Below, piece by piece: positions 24,759-34,498 of a DNA stretch of 64,000 nt. Position 1 is the first letter of the stretch. Every line of letters begins with the position of its first letter. The notes below the pieces were generated by a model. The model saw only the letters and a list, made by a program, of their open reading frames with translations, made no database searches and was not told the origin of the DNA. The position numbers and the translations under genes are program-made. Origin of the DNA: Pseudomonas putida (GTDB lineage Bacteria; Pseudomonadota; Gammaproteobacteria; Pseudomonadales; Pseudomonadaceae); assembly GCF_002906855.1 (NCBI RefSeq), contig NZ_MINI01000038.1:1550001-1614000 (forward strand). The letters are read 5' to 3'.

Positions 24759-25688
24759 ATGGATCTGCTCAACGCCATCCGCAGCTTCATCAAGGTGGTC
24801 GAAGCTGGCAGCATCGCCGCTGGCGCCCGCAACCTCGGCCTCAGCCCGGCGGCGGTCAGCCAGAACCTGGCGCGACTGGAAGGGCACCTTCACGTGCGCT
24901 TGCTCAGCCGTACCACTCGCAGCATGGCGCTGACGCCTGCCGGTAGCCAGTACTATGAGCGGGTCAGGCACATCGAGCGCGACCTGGCCCTTGCCGAACA
25001 AGCGGTCACCACGCCCGACAGTGAGCCACAAGGGAGGCTGTGCATCGCCTCGACCTCTGCTTTTGGTCGCCATGTGCTGGCGCCGCTGATCCCGGCCTTC
25101 AGCGCCCGCTATCCACTGCTTTCGATAGAGTTGATAACGACTGATCGCAAGGTCAATCACGCCCGCGAAGATGTCGATGTCAGCTTGCGCATCACCCCGC
25201 AACTGGAAGACCAACTGCTGGCGCGGCACATCGCCCGCATCCCGTTCACCTGCTGCGCGTCACCGGGTTACCTCGCCAGTGCCGGTTTGCCGACCGCCCC
25301 GGAAGTGTTGCGGGATCATCGCTGTCTGGTCTTCCGTTATCCGGTGGACGGCCGTTTCCTGCGTTGGGGCTTTGTGCGTGATGGCATGCGTTTCGAAGCG
25401 GAATTCGGCACCGTATTGATCAGTGATGACATCGATGCCCTGACTCAGATGGCCCTCAACGATGGCGGCATCACCCGCTTGGCTGAGTTTATCGTCAGGC
25501 CGCATCTGGCCTCGGGGGCACTGGTGCCGCTATTCGAATACCGCGACAGCGGCCAGGCCTATGCCCAGACCGAGCCAATGGATATCTACCTGTGCGTAGC
25601 TGACCGTTTCGCCATGACCGCAAAGGTGCGTGCGTTCATGGACTACCTGCGTGAGTCGTTGGGCGATAGCTGGCAAGTGCAGGCATGA
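24759..25688 (+). CDS. LysR family transcriptional regulator
   Basis: 309 residues. N-terminal winged HTH (FIKVVEAGSIAAGARNLGLS, then PAAVSQNLARLEGHLHVRLL), followed by the periplasmic-binding-like effector domain (GRLCIASTSAFGRHVLAPL, RYPLLSIELITTDRKVNHA). It falls with the CrgA-type LysR branch that often regulates a divergent neighbour; here that is the DUF2798 gene. The effector is unknown. A bidirectional terminator follows directly. Confidence 0.92.
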   Translation: MDLLNAIRSFIKVVEAGSIAAGARNLGLSPAAVSQNLARLEGHLHVRLLSRTTRSMALTPAGSQYYERVRHIERDLALAEQAVTTPDSEPQGRLCIASTSAFGRHVLAPLIPAFSARYPLLSIELITTDRKVNHAREDVDVSLRITPQLEDQLLARHIARIPFTCCASPGYLASAGLPTAPEVLRDHRCLVFRYPVDGRFLRWGFVRDGMRFEAEFGTVLISDDIDALTQMALNDGGITRLAEFIVRPHLASGALVPLFEYRDSGQAYAQTEPMDIYLCVADRFAMTAKVRAFMDYLRESLGDSWQVQA

Positions 25689-25716
25689 AAAAACCGCCAC
25701 GAGGGCGGTTTTTCAT
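25685..25716. terminator. Bidirectional terminator between lysR and the FadL-type gene
   Basis: atgaaaaaaccgcc-acga-gggcggtttttcat: GC stem with A and T tracts on both sides; it overlaps the lysR stop codon and also serves the convergent porin gene. Confidence 0.88.
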
Positions 25717-25729
25717 GCAACGGTACGAA

Positions 25730-26995
25730 TCAGAAGCGGTAGGTGAGCGAGGCACCGATACCGTGCGCGCTGTTTTCGTACTTGGCCTGGTAGCGGCCCT
25801 TGGTGGGGCTTGCCAGGTTGACCTTGGTGTCCTCTTCCCACAAGTAGGAGTAGGCCACATCGATGGTCATGTCGTCGGTTGGGCTGTAACCGGCACCGAT
25901 GCTGATCGCCTTGCGATCACCCGTAGGAATGCGCGGCGAGCGGTCGGTGTTGTTGGTTGGCGACTGGTCGACGGAGAAGCCAGTACGCAGCACCCACTCC
26001 TTGTTCACCTTATAGGAGGCGCCAATGGCGTGAGCCCAGGTATCGTGCCAGTTCTGCTCTTCGGTAATGGTACCGAACTGGGCTCTTAGCGGTGCCGGGA
26101 CGTCGTTGTTGACGGTGATGTTCTCCAGGCGGCTCCAGCGAGTCCAGGTGCTGCCTGCATACAGGGTCCACTGGTCGTCCAGTTCGTGGGTGACCGAGAA
26201 GTCCACCGACTCAGGCGTCTTGATCTTCAGGGTGGCGTCGAACTTGCTGCCACTGAAAGGCCCGATCAGGGCGTTGTTGATCTTGGTATCGCCTTCGAGT
26301 TTGTAGTCGACCATCGAGTGGTAGGTCAGGCCGACGCGGGTGCGGTCGGTGGCCTGTACCAGGATACCGACGTTGTAACCGACGGCGGTGTCGTCACCTT
26401 TGATCTTCACCTCGCCATCGTTCACGCCTGGAGAGCGCGGGTTGATGGTGTTCGAGCCCAGCTCGCCCTTGATGCGGTTGATGGTCGGGCCGAAACCGAT
26501 CGACACCTTGTCGTTGAAGGCGTAGCTGACGGTAGGCTGGAAGGTGATGACCTCGACGTGGCTCTTTTTACCCCAGTAGCGAGCGGCGTCGCCGCTGCCG
26601 TAGTCGGTCACCAGGCCGTATGGGACGTAAACACCAAAACCGACGCTCCAGTGCTCATCGATCGGTTTCACGTAGTAGCCCATTGGTACGCCGACGGTAG
26701 GCACCATGTCGCCGTCGGTTTCGCCTGGCAGTGGGCTGCTGCCCGGGCCCGAAATGTCAGTCTTGGCGATTACAGCTGCTCCGCCCACGGTCACTTGCTG
26801 ACGTTTGAGGCGCGACATGCCGGCCGGGTTGCCATACACGGTGCTGGCGTCATCGGCAGAAGAAGAACGACCTGCGAAACCTGTTCCCATGCCGCTGATG
26901 CTTTGTTCGTTAAGTGCGAAGCCGGCAGCGAACAGTTGGCTTGATGCCAGGGCAACGGCTACGCCGAGGGAGGTTTTGAGCATTGCTTTTTTCAT
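25730..26995 (-). CDS. OmpP1/FadL family outer-membrane transporter
   Basis: 421 residues, signal peptide MKKAMLKTSLGVAVALASSQLFAAG. The mature N-terminus FALNEQSISGMGTGFAGRSS followed by ASTVYGNPAGMS is the FadL hatch signature. The rest alternates short beta-strands and ends in a C-terminal Phe (SLTYRF), as expected for a BAM substrate. FadL channels take up long-chain fatty acids or hydrophobic aromatics. The ATG at 26995 follows aaggag; the frame upstream is out of place. Confidence 0.93.
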   Translation of the reverse strand: MKKAMLKTSLGVAVALASSQLFAAGFALNEQSISGMGTGFAGRSSSADDASTVYGNPAGMSRLKRQQVTVGGAAVIAKTDISGPGSSPLPGETDGDMVPTVGVPMGYYVKPIDEHWSVGFGVYVPYGLVTDYGSGDAARYWGKKSHVEVITFQPTVSYAFNDKVSIGFGPTINRIKGELGSNTINPRSPGVNDGEVKIKGDDTAVGYNVGILVQATDRTRVGLTYHSMVDYKLEGDTKINNALIGPFSGSKFDATLKIKTPESVDFSVTHELDDQWTLYAGSTWTRWSRLENITVNNDVPAPLRAQFGTITEEQNWHDTWAHAIGASYKVNKEWVLRTGFSVDQSPTNNTDRSPRIPTGDRKAISIGAGYSPTDDMTIDVAYSYLWEEDTKVNLASPTKGRYQAKYENSAHGIGASLTYRF

Positions 26996-27141
26996 TATTA
27001 GAAACTCCTTGTGATCTCCGGGGCGAAAAGCTACCAACAATTTACGCGCCGCGCTATAGCCTGGATCACAGGAGATAGCGCAGTTTTGTAGGACAATCCG
27101 ACCAAAATTCCATTTTTTCCGGTAATGGTGTAGGACGCTTC

Positions 27142-27624
27142 TTAAGATGCCTGTGGCAATTTCTGCTCAATGCACAATTGCCAGGCCTGTGTGAAGTCGC
27201 GCAGGCGACCTTGAGGGTGGAAAATCTGCCGCCAGATACGTGCGAGGCCGAGCAAGTCGTCGGCCGCTGGCAGCGCCATGGATTGCTCTTCGATGAGCAT
27301 CCAGGCGATGGCGGTGGAGTAGCGCAGGTTCACCGTGAGCTCCAGATGCGGCCCGCCGAGGAAGGCGTGCTGGCTGGCCAGGCCACGTACCAGGCTGGCC
27401 AGTTCCGGGTCACGCGCAAGAAAGTGGTCCCAGACGGCCTGGTGACGGCTTTCGCCAATGCGGTAGAGGCCGTGGCCACGGCGGTCGTGCAAGGCTGAAC
27501 CAAGTGCCGACTGGCAGGCCGCGATACCGAGCAAAAGGGCCTCGGCACTGGCGCAGTGACGATTCAGATAGACCAGAGTTGGTCGAATCACATACTGACA
27601 CAATTCATTCGCAGCAATACCCAT
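27142..27624 (-). CDS. Conserved hypothetical protein (160 aa)
   Basis: Soluble, largely helical 160-residue protein starting MGIAANELCQYVIRPTLVYL. It contains ASAEALLLGIAACQSALGSA, an H-x-HGLYRIGESRHQAVWD stretch, and a C-terminal WQLCIEQKLPQAS. This pattern (N-terminal ALLLGTAAQES-like segment with G-L-Y-x-I) is typical of a small conserved gamma-proteobacterial family of unknown function seen also near phage and mobile DNA. No partner gene is coupled to it. An alternative is that the whole unit is a structural or phage-derived protein. Confidence 0.7.
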   Translation of the reverse strand: MGIAANELCQYVIRPTLVYLNRHCASAEALLLGIAACQSALGSALHDRRGHGLYRIGESRHQAVWDHFLARDPELASLVRGLASQHAFLGGPHLELTVNLRYSTAIAWMLIEEQSMALPAADDLLGLARIWRQIFHPQGRLRDFTQAWQLCIEQKLPQAS

Positions 27625-27872
27625 GATGCCCTCGAGCAGTAAAGGGCCGACGGGCGCTGGAGCTTGGCAGCTGGAAATTGGTCAGGCCCGCCGGAAGCGG
27701 TAAGGACCGCTCGAGTTGAAGTGTAGTGTGATAATCGTGGTGTAAAGGGCTGTTTTTAAATCGATTGCTGCCTGCGGTCCAGCGCTATATGCCTTGCAGC
27801 ACTTAGGCCAAGAACGATCAGGCAGCATGTGGCAGGTGCCATTCAGTCTCTGAATACCCCGATATTCGCCAA

Positions 27873-28097
27873 TCACGCGGTGAGCGATTGGCGGGTGCGG
27901 GCGATCACCGCCTGCAGCGGTTCCGAGCGGTTGTACTGTTCAGGGTACAGGCGTTCGGTGTGGCAGGCGACGCCGTGCTCGTCCACCAGGGTGAAGCTGA
28001 AGTTTCCCTTGCGCGGGGCGGTGATCAGGCACTTCAACGGCGAGAAGGCCTGGGAGAGGGTGCCAATGGCAGCCTGAATTTGATGATGAGTTTGCAT
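27873..28097 (-). CDS. Small conserved hypothetical protein (74 aa)
   Basis: 74 residues beginning MQTHHQIQAAIGTLSQAFSP, with GNFSFTLVDEHGVACHTERL and ending AVIARTRQSLTA. It is soluble and has two Cys. The ATG at 28097 has aggaacctcc upstream; the open frame continues a further 74 codons but those codons look random. No function is recognised. It has its own upstream region in the gene-less stretch that follows. Confidence 0.65.
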   Translation of the reverse strand: MQTHHQIQAAIGTLSQAFSPLKCLITAPRKGNFSFTLVDEHGVACHTERLYPEQYNRSEPLQAVIARTRQSLTA

Positions 28098-29053
28098 GTT
28101 GTTGGAGGTTCCTGCTTTAAGCACGGGAGATATGATCCGTGCATGATAGAAACGTTCCAGTGACGCCTTTATTAAGGGACGAACGAACCTGACTGGAACA
28201 GGGCAGCCAGAGATAGCGCATTCAAAGTGTGGGCGCTTGGGCTGACTGGTAGGTACTTCAGAAGGCAGGCAGCACGCCGGGGCCAAGGTTCTAGGCCGTC
28301 GAGGTGGAATCCTGATCAATCTTCCGGTTGATTCGTGCTTGAACAGCGCTGGGCTGGCGAGTGAATCATCGAGTGGGGCCGGTCCTGGTTTCAGCAGCGA
28401 TCGTTTGGGAGAGCGATGGGCTGCAAGGACGCTTCTGGCCAGAATTGACTTTCAGCTTGGGTACTAACGGTGCGCACCTTACCGAAAATGTAAGACCTTT
28501 GCAAGCTTTGTACGTTTCTTCAGGTGAGCCGCGCAGTATGGCCTCTCTTTCGCCTTATGGGAAGAGGGGGCACCTGGCCTCCAACCGGCCTGATGTGCCA
28601 TTTTCGTGCATCCAAATGCGGGCTTTCGGTGCACTTGTTCACATTCGAGGCGTGACTTGTAACAGCTTGGCAACAGCCCTGATCAGGCCCGCCAATGACT
28701 TGACTGGCACCTTAAGTCAATGAAAAAAAACACTAATTTTTGCTGGTGAAAAAATCGTCAGTTTGACTGTAGGCCCCATTTCATGGGGGTTTGCGGGCTC
28801 ATTGGAGGGGTTGTCCACCGAGTTATCCACAGGAACTGTGGATTGTCCCGAGCGCTTGCTCTAGGACGGGCGTGCCAGCAAATTAGAGAACTGTCCGACA
28901 ATCGACAGGCATCAGTCGACCAGCCAGTCATCCACTCGGAAACGTCAAGAAAAAATCATCGAAAAAAAATTTCAATCCTCCGGAAATCGACACGTCATGC
29001 ACGAAAAAAAGGAGTAGAGTGGCGCGCCTTTCGAGTTGCCATCCCTGTCGGTC
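28098..29053. other. 956-base gene-less region with A-rich tracts and DnaA-box-like sites
   Basis: No convincing coding frame on either strand. It holds the promoter area of the 74-aa gene at the left, an A-rich stretch at 28718-28770, repeated A-tracts at 28948-29012, and a cluster of DnaA-box-like sites at 28811-28845 between them. GC content falls visibly below the neighbouring genes. Confidence 0.7.
28811..28845. promoter_or_regulatory. DnaA-box-like cluster
   Basis: A perfect consensus box ttatccaca (28823-28831), an inverted near-match tgtggattg (28837-28845) and a weaker ttgtccacc (28811-28819). The first two form the inverted repeat atccacag-gaa-ctgtggat. Confidence 0.55.
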
Positions 29054-29413
29054 ATGAAGTTTCGCGGTAAATCCCTCGCCAGCCCCGCTGTTGCCTCGTC
29101 AGCCCCCTCGCCCAAACGCTTTTCCCTGAAAGTGGCCCTGTGGCTGCTCGACAGCCCGCGCCTGGGTGAAAAGCAGCAGGTCAAGCACATCGCTGGGCGC
29201 CTGCTCAAGCAGCCCGCGCGTGAAGGTGTGGTGGTTGCGCAGAGCCGGTTGGGGCAGATGCTCTGCCGTGATTGCGGCAATGCCCGCGACCGACGCATCG
29301 GCCATGAACTGCTGCGCCAGGCGGCGCGGGCCGGGGACCGGCGGGCGCAGCTGGAGTATGCGCGGCTGTTCCAGGCCGATGCGCCGGAACAGGCGCCCGC
29401 CCCAGCAGACTGA
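29054..29413 (+). CDS. Sel1-like repeat protein (119 aa)
   Basis: 119 residues, start MKFRGKSLASPAVASSAPSP. A basic N-terminus precedes helical Sel1-like (TPR-type) repeats: VAQSRLGQMLCRDCGNARDRR, read in parts, then ELLRQAARAGDRRAQLEYARLF, whose A-x-x-G-x-x-x-A-Q-x-x-L-x-x-x-x pattern is the repeat signature. Such proteins mediate protein-protein contacts. It ends 38 bases before rmuC, so the two may be cotranscribed. The partner is unknown. Confidence 0.75.
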   Translation: MKFRGKSLASPAVASSAPSPKRFSLKVALWLLDSPRLGEKQQVKHIAGRLLKQPAREGVVVAQSRLGQMLCRDCGNARDRRIGHELLRQAARAGDRRAQLEYARLFQADAPEQAPAPAD

Positions 29414-29451
29414 TAAGCTGCACTCAACTCGCAACAGTGATCGGGGTAAGC

Positions 29452-30939
29452 ATGGCAGTGGATCTGACCAGCATTCTGCTGGGCTTGGTGGCAGGGGCCT
29501 TGCCTTGCCTGGGTTGGGTCATGCAGGTGCAGCGCCGTCAGGCCGCACGCCAGGGCGAGCAGGCCCTGCTCGAGGAGCGTCTGAGCAGTGCGCAGCTGGC
29601 TCAGGCCGGCCTGCAGGCGCAACTGGATGCCAGCCGCGACGAGATCAGCGACCTCAGCGAAGCCAACACCGTCAAGCAGGCTCAACTGGCCGCCCAGGGC
29701 CGTGAACTGGAGCTGCTGCAGATCGACCGCGACAACGCCCGCGATGCCGCCCACGCCTGGCACCTCGAACGCGCCACTCGCGAAGCCGAGCTGCGGCGCC
29801 TGGAGGCCCAGACCGCACGCCTGGAGGCCGAGCTGCGTGAACAGCAGGACAGCCACCAGCAGCGCCTGGAAGACCTCCAGGAGGCCCGTGATACCCTGCG
29901 CGCCCAGTTCGCCGACCTGGCCACGAAGATCTTCGACGAGCGCGAGCAGCGCTTCGCCCAGACCAGTCAGCAGCATCTGGGCCAGTTGCTCGACCCGCTC
30001 AAGGAGCGCATCCAGGCGTTCGAAAAACGCGTCGAGGAAAGCTACCAGCAGGAAGCCCGCGAGCGCTTCTCGCTGGGCAAGGAACTAGAGCGCCTGCAGC
30101 AACTCAACCTGCGCCTGTCCGACGAAGCCACCAACCTCACCCAGGCACTCAAGGGGCAGAAAACCCAGGGCAACTGGGGCGAGCTGATCCTCGAGCGGGT
30201 GCTGGAGCATGCCGGCCTGGAAAAAGGTCGCGAGTACCAGACTCAGGTCAGCCTCAAGAGCGCCGATGGCGAGCGCTTCCAGCCTGATGTGCTGATCATG
30301 CTGCCCGGTGACAAGCAGGTGGTGGTCGATGCCAAGGTTAGTCTCACCGCCTACCAGCAATTTGTCAGCAGCAACGATGAAGCCGCGCTCAAGCAGCACG
30401 TGCAGTCGCTGCGCAGCCACGTCAAAGGCCTGTCGAGCAAGGACTACAACCGCCTCGAAGGCCTGCACAGCCTGGACTTCGTGCTGCTGTTCGTGCCGAT
30501 CGAGGCCGCCTTCTCGGCAGCCCTGCAGGCCGAGCCCAACTTGTTCCAGGAAGCGTTCGACCGGCAGATCGTGATCGTCAGCCCGACCACCTTGCTGGCC
30601 ACCCTGCGGGTCATCGACAGCCTGTGGAAGCAGGAGCGCCAGGGCCAGAACGCCCGCGAGATCGCCGAGCGCGCCGGTTGGCTGTACGACAAGTTCGTGC
30701 TGTTCATCCAGGACCTGGATGAACTGGGCAACCGCCTGCAACAGGTCGACAAGGCCTACGCCGCAGCACGCAACAAGCTGTGCGAAGGGCGCGGCAACCT
30801 GGTCAGCCGCAGCGAGCAGCTCAAACTGCTTGGGGCCCGTGCCAGCAAGAGCCTGCCGACCGAGCTGCTGGAACGGGCACTGTCAGACGAAGCAATGGCC
30901 GACGAGGCGGTTACTGAACCAGGCTCAGATGGCGATTGA
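29452..30939 (+). CDS. rmuC: DNA recombination protein RmuC
   Basis: 495 residues. One N-terminal membrane span (LTSILLGLVAGALPCLGWVM) is followed by a long coiled coil (about residues 30-170, Gln/Glu/Leu/Arg rich) and the RmuC domain: GNWGELILERVLEHAGLEKG and PDVLIMLPGDKQVVVDAKVS, a restriction-endonuclease-like D...DAK core. E. coli rmuC mutants have altered inversion at short repeats. Start at 29452 after gggg-taagc. Its 3' end overlaps the convergent sensor-kinase gene by 29 bases. Confidence 0.93.
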   Translation: MAVDLTSILLGLVAGALPCLGWVMQVQRRQAARQGEQALLEERLSSAQLAQAGLQAQLDASRDEISDLSEANTVKQAQLAAQGRELELLQIDRDNARDAAHAWHLERATREAELRRLEAQTARLEAELREQQDSHQQRLEDLQEARDTLRAQFADLATKIFDEREQRFAQTSQQHLGQLLDPLKERIQAFEKRVEESYQQEARERFSLGKELERLQQLNLRLSDEATNLTQALKGQKTQGNWGELILERVLEHAGLEKGREYQTQVSLKSADGERFQPDVLIMLPGDKQVVVDAKVSLTAYQQFVSSNDEAALKQHVQSLRSHVKGLSSKDYNRLEGLHSLDFVLLFVPIEAAFSAALQAEPNLFQEAFDRQIVIVSPTTLLATLRVIDSLWKQERQGQNAREIAERAGWLYDKFVLFIQDLDELGNRLQQVDKAYAAARNKLCEGRGNLVSRSEQLKLLGARASKSLPTELLERALSDEAMADEAVTEPGSDGD

Positions 30940-33900
30940 GCAGGGCGCGCAAGGCCGCCGGTTTCACCGGTTTGGCCAGGTAGTCCAGGCCGGCGGCATG
31001 CACGGTGGCCAAGGTTTCCTTGCTGCCGTCGGCGCTGATTACCACGCCGGGCACCGGCTCGCCCAGGCGCGCACGTAACCAGCCCATCAGCCCGGTACCG
31101 GTTTCGCCGTCATCCAGGTGGAAGTCCACCAGCGCCAGGTGCGGGCGCATGCCCTTGGCCAGCAGCGCTTCGCATTCGGCGCGGTTGCGCGCGGTCCACA
31201 CCTGGCAGCCCCATCGGCTGAGCAGGCTGTTCATGCCAATCAGGATGCTGTCTTCGTTGTCCACGCACAGTACCTGCAAGCCGGCCAGCGGCTGGCTCGC
31301 GGCTTCCACCGGGGCGCTCGGCGCTGCTGCGGCCTGGTGGGCTATCGGCACATTGACGCGGAACACCGTGCCCTTGCCGGGCCAGGAGCGCACTTCCAGC
31401 TTGTGGCCAAGTACCCGGCACAGGCCGTCGGCAATCGCCAGGCCCAGGCCCAGGCCTTTTTCGGCGCGGGTCTGGTGGCTGTCCAGGCGCTTGAACTCCT
31501 GGAAAATCACCTGCAGCTTGTCGTCGGCAATGCCTGGGCCACGGTCCCACACCTCCAGCCACAGCTGCTCACCGTGACGGCGTACCCCCAGCAGGATCGG
31601 GCTCTTGCCGTAGCGCAGGGCATTGGTAAGGAAGTTCTGCAGCACCCGGCGCAGCAGTTTCATATCGCTGTCGACCCGCAGGCGGCTGCCGCGCAGGCGG
31701 AACTCCAGGCCCTTTTCGGCCGCCAGCACCTTGAACTCGGCGCCGAGGGTGTCGAACAGTTCGTTGAGGGCGAAGGGTTTGGCGTCGGGGGTGATCTTGC
31801 CGTTTTCCAGGCGCGAGATGTCTAGCAGGTCGCTGATCAACTCTTCGGCCGAGCGCAGCGAACTGTCCATGTGCTGCACCAGCTGCTGGGCCTCTTCGTT
31901 CATGCCTTCGGCCTGCTGCGACAGAGCAGCGGAGAACAGCCGCGCAGCGTTCAGCGGCTGCATCAGGTCGTGGCTGACTGCAGCCAGGAAGCGGGTCTTG
32001 GATTTGCTCACCGCTTCGGCCTGGCTCTTGGCTTCCGACAGCGCCTGATTGAGTTGCGACAGCTCGTGAGTCCGCTCGGCCACGCGCTGCTCCAGGCCTT
32101 CGTTGGCGTCGCGCAGCGCCTGTTCGGCCTCGCGGAAAGGGGTGATGTCGGTGAAGCTCATGACAAAGCCGCCACCGGGCATCGGGTTGCCGATCAGCTC
32201 GATCACCCGGCCATTGGGGAACAGCCGCTCGGAGGAGTGGGCTCGGCCCTGGCGCATCCAGTGCAGGCGCCGCGCCACGTGGACTTGCGCCTCGCCAGGG
32301 CCGCACAGGCCACGCTCGGCGTTGTAGCGGATGATGTCGGCGATCGGGCGGCCGACGCTGATCAGCCCGTCGGGGTAGTTGAACAGTTCCAGGTAGCGGC
32401 GGTTCCAGGCCACCAGGTGCAGGTTCTGGTCGACCACGCTGATGCCCTGGTTGATGTTCTCGATGGCGCCCTGCAGCAAGGCCCGGTTGAACTGCAGCAC
32501 CTCGCTGGCTTCGTCGGCGATGCGCACCACGTCCTCGAGCTGCATGTCGCGGCCCTCGATGGCGGCCTTGACCACGGCGCGGGTCGAGGAGCTGCCAAGC
32601 ACACCGGCGAGCAGGCGTTCGGTGTGCTCGATCCAGTCGCCGTCGGCGTTCTGGTTGGGGTTGAAACCCTTGCCCTGGCGGTAAGCGAAACGGATGAAGC
32701 TCTGCCGTGCGCGTTCCTCGCCGACAAAGCGCGAGGCCAGGTTGAGCAAGTCATCGATCTGCACCGCCAGCAACGGTTTGCTGCTGGGCCGGGCGCTGGT
32801 CTGCTGGCCGATGAAGCGGCCCGCTTGCCAATGTTCCGACACGCGGGTGCGCGACAGCATCGACACCCACACGAACAGGGTGAAGTTGCCCGCCAGCGAC
32901 AGCACCACACCCTGGGTCAAGGGGCTGATCGGCAGGTCGAGCGGGTTGCCGTGCAGCCAGGCCAGGCCCGGGAACAGCCCCAGCGACAGGCCCAGGCTAT
33001 GGGCGATGATGGGCAGCACCAGGGTGTAGAACCACAGGAAGATGCCCGCCGCCAGGCCGGCAAACACACCACGGCGGTTGGCCTGCTTCCAGTACAGCGC
33101 GCCGAGCATGGCTGGAGTCAGCTGGGTGACAGCGGCGAAGGCAATCTGGCCGATGGTGGCCAGGCTCGCGGTGGAGCCGAGCAGGCGGTAGCTGACATAG
33201 GCCAGCAGCAGGATCACCACGATGGTCACCCGGCGTACCGACAGCATCCAGTGGCGGAACGCCTCGAACGGCCGCTCGGCGTTGTTGCGGCGCAACAGCC
33301 AGGGCAGCAGCATGTCGTTGGAGACCATGGTCGACAGCGCCACGGCCTCGACGATGACCATGCCAGTGGCGGCCGAAGCACCGCCGATGAAGGCCAGCAG
33401 GGCCAGGCTCGGGTGCGCTTCGGCCAGTGGCAGGCTGATGACGAAGGAGTCGGAAATCACCGTGCCCGGCAGCAGCATCTGCCCAGCCAGGGCAATTGGC
33501 ACCACGAACAGCGCGGCCAGGGCCAGGTACAGCGGGAACACCCAGCGCGCCAGGCGCATGTCCTGGGCTTCGATGTTCTCCACCACGGTGACATGGAACT
33601 GCCGTGGCAGGCAGATGATCGCCATCATCGCCACCGCGGTCTGCACCACCATCGACGGCCAGTTGATGGTTTCCTGCCAGTAGCTGTCCAGCTGCACCGA
33701 CTGGCGCGCCTGGGTCAGCAGGTCGTCGAAGCCGTCGTACAGGTTGAACACCACGAACACGCCCACGGCGAGGAATGCCAGCAGCTTGATCAGCGACTCG
33801 AAGGCAATCGCCAGGACCATGCCGCGGTGGTGCTCGGTGACGTCCAGGCTGCGTGTGCCGAAGACGATGGCGAACAGCGCCAGCACCAGCGACACCACCA

Positions 33901-34387
33901 GCGCGGTGTCCTGCACGCGGGTGCCGGTGGCGTCGGCATTGGCGCCGATCAGCAGGTTGACGCCGAGCACGATGCCTTTGAGCTGCAGGGCAATGTAGGG
34001 CAGCACGCCAACCAGGCAGATCAGCGCCACCACCACCGCCAGGGACTGCGACTTGCCGTAGCGGGCGGCGATGAAGTCGGCGATCGAGGTGATGTTCTGC
34101 TGCTTGCTGATCAGCACCATCTTCTGCAGTACCCACGGCGCGAAGATCAGCAGCAGGATCGGGCCAAGGTAGATCGGCAGGAACGCCCAGAGCTGTTCGG
34201 CAGCCTGGCCGACCGCGCCGAAGAACGTCCAGCTGGTGCAGTACACCGCCAGCGACAGGCTGTACACCCAGGCACGCAGGCGCGGCGGCAACGGTGTGCT
34301 GCGGCGGTCGCCGTAGAAGGCGATGGCGAACATGATGGCCATATAGGCCAGGGCGACCACGGCGATCAGCCCGCTGGACAACGACAT
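30911..34387 (-). CDS. mxtR: SLC5/SSS-type hybrid sensor histidine kinase (MxtR/CrbS)
   Basis: 1158 residues combining a sodium:solute-symporter-like N-terminus with a kinase. About 13 helices fill the first ~500 residues (LAYMAIMFAIAFYGDRR, NITSIADFIAARYGKSQ). Then come a linker, a PAS domain (~610-730), HisKA with the phospho-His in AAVSHDLMQPLNAARLF, HATPase with DRGPGIADDKLQVIFQEF and KGLGLGLAIADGLC, and a C-terminal receiver (~1035-1158; Asp in LALVDFHLDDGETG, Lys in YLAKPVKP). This layout is that of MxtR/CrbS, the acetate-switch kinase acting with response regulator ErdR/CrbR, which is not in this window. Confidence 0.87.
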   Translation of the reverse strand: MSLSSGLIAVVALAYMAIMFAIAFYGDRRSTPLPPRLRAWVYSLSLAVYCTSWTFFGAVGQAAEQLWAFLPIYLGPILLLIFAPWVLQKMVLISKQQNITSIADFIAARYGKSQSLAVVVALICLVGVLPYIALQLKGIVLGVNLLIGANADATGTRVQDTALVVSLVLALFAIVFGTRSLDVTEHHRGMVLAIAFESLIKLLAFLAVGVFVVFNLYDGFDDLLTQARQSVQLDSYWQETINWPSMVVQTAVAMMAIICLPRQFHVTVVENIEAQDMRLARWVFPLYLALAALFVVPIALAGQMLLPGTVISDSFVISLPLAEAHPSLALLAFIGGASAATGMVIVEAVALSTMVSNDMLLPWLLRRNNAERPFEAFRHWMLSVRRVTIVVILLLAYVSYRLLGSTASLATIGQIAFAAVTQLTPAMLGALYWKQANRRGVFAGLAAGIFLWFYTLVLPIIAHSLGLSLGLFPGLAWLHGNPLDLPISPLTQGVVLSLAGNFTLFVWVSMLSRTRVSEHWQAGRFIGQQTSARPSSKPLLAVQIDDLLNLASRFVGEERARQSFIRFAYRQGKGFNPNQNADGDWIEHTERLLAGVLGSSSTRAVVKAAIEGRDMQLEDVVRIADEASEVLQFNRALLQGAIENINQGISVVDQNLHLVAWNRRYLELFNYPDGLISVGRPIADIIRYNAERGLCGPGEAQVHVARRLHWMRQGRAHSSERLFPNGRVIELIGNPMPGGGFVMSFTDITPFREAEQALRDANEGLEQRVAERTHELSQLNQALSEAKSQAEAVSKSKTRFLAAVSHDLMQPLNAARLFSAALSQQAEGMNEEAQQLVQHMDSSLRSAEELISDLLDISRLENGKITPDAKPFALNELFDTLGAEFKVLAAEKGLEFRLRGSRLRVDSDMKLLRRVLQNFLTNALRYGKSPILLGVRRHGEQLWLEVWDRGPGIADDKLQVIFQEFKRLDSHQTRAEKGLGLGLAIADGLCRVLGHKLEVRSWPGKGTVFRVNVPIAHQAAAAPSAPVEAASQPLAGLQVLCVDNEDSILIGMNSLLSRWGCQVWTARNRAECEALLAKGMRPHLALVDFHLDDGETGTGLMGWLRARLGEPVPGVVISADGSKETLATVHAAGLDYLAKPVKPAALRALLNRHLSLVQ

Positions 34388-34498
34388 GAAAACTCCGGAG
34401 CAAAAAAGATAACGCGGTCCCGATCAATCAGTCTGGCACGCGGGCGGCGGTTCGTCAGCGCCGACGATGGTCGCAGCGGCGAGTCGTCGCAGGCAGCA

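Noticed and set aside
27682..27876. 64-codon minus-strand frame between the two hypotheticals
   Set aside because: Touches the neighbouring gene end, lacks a ribosome site and looks random.
28361..28723. 120-codon plus-strand frame in the gene-less region
   Set aside because: No ribosome site, random composition and no recognisable pattern; it lies in low-GC intergenic DNA.
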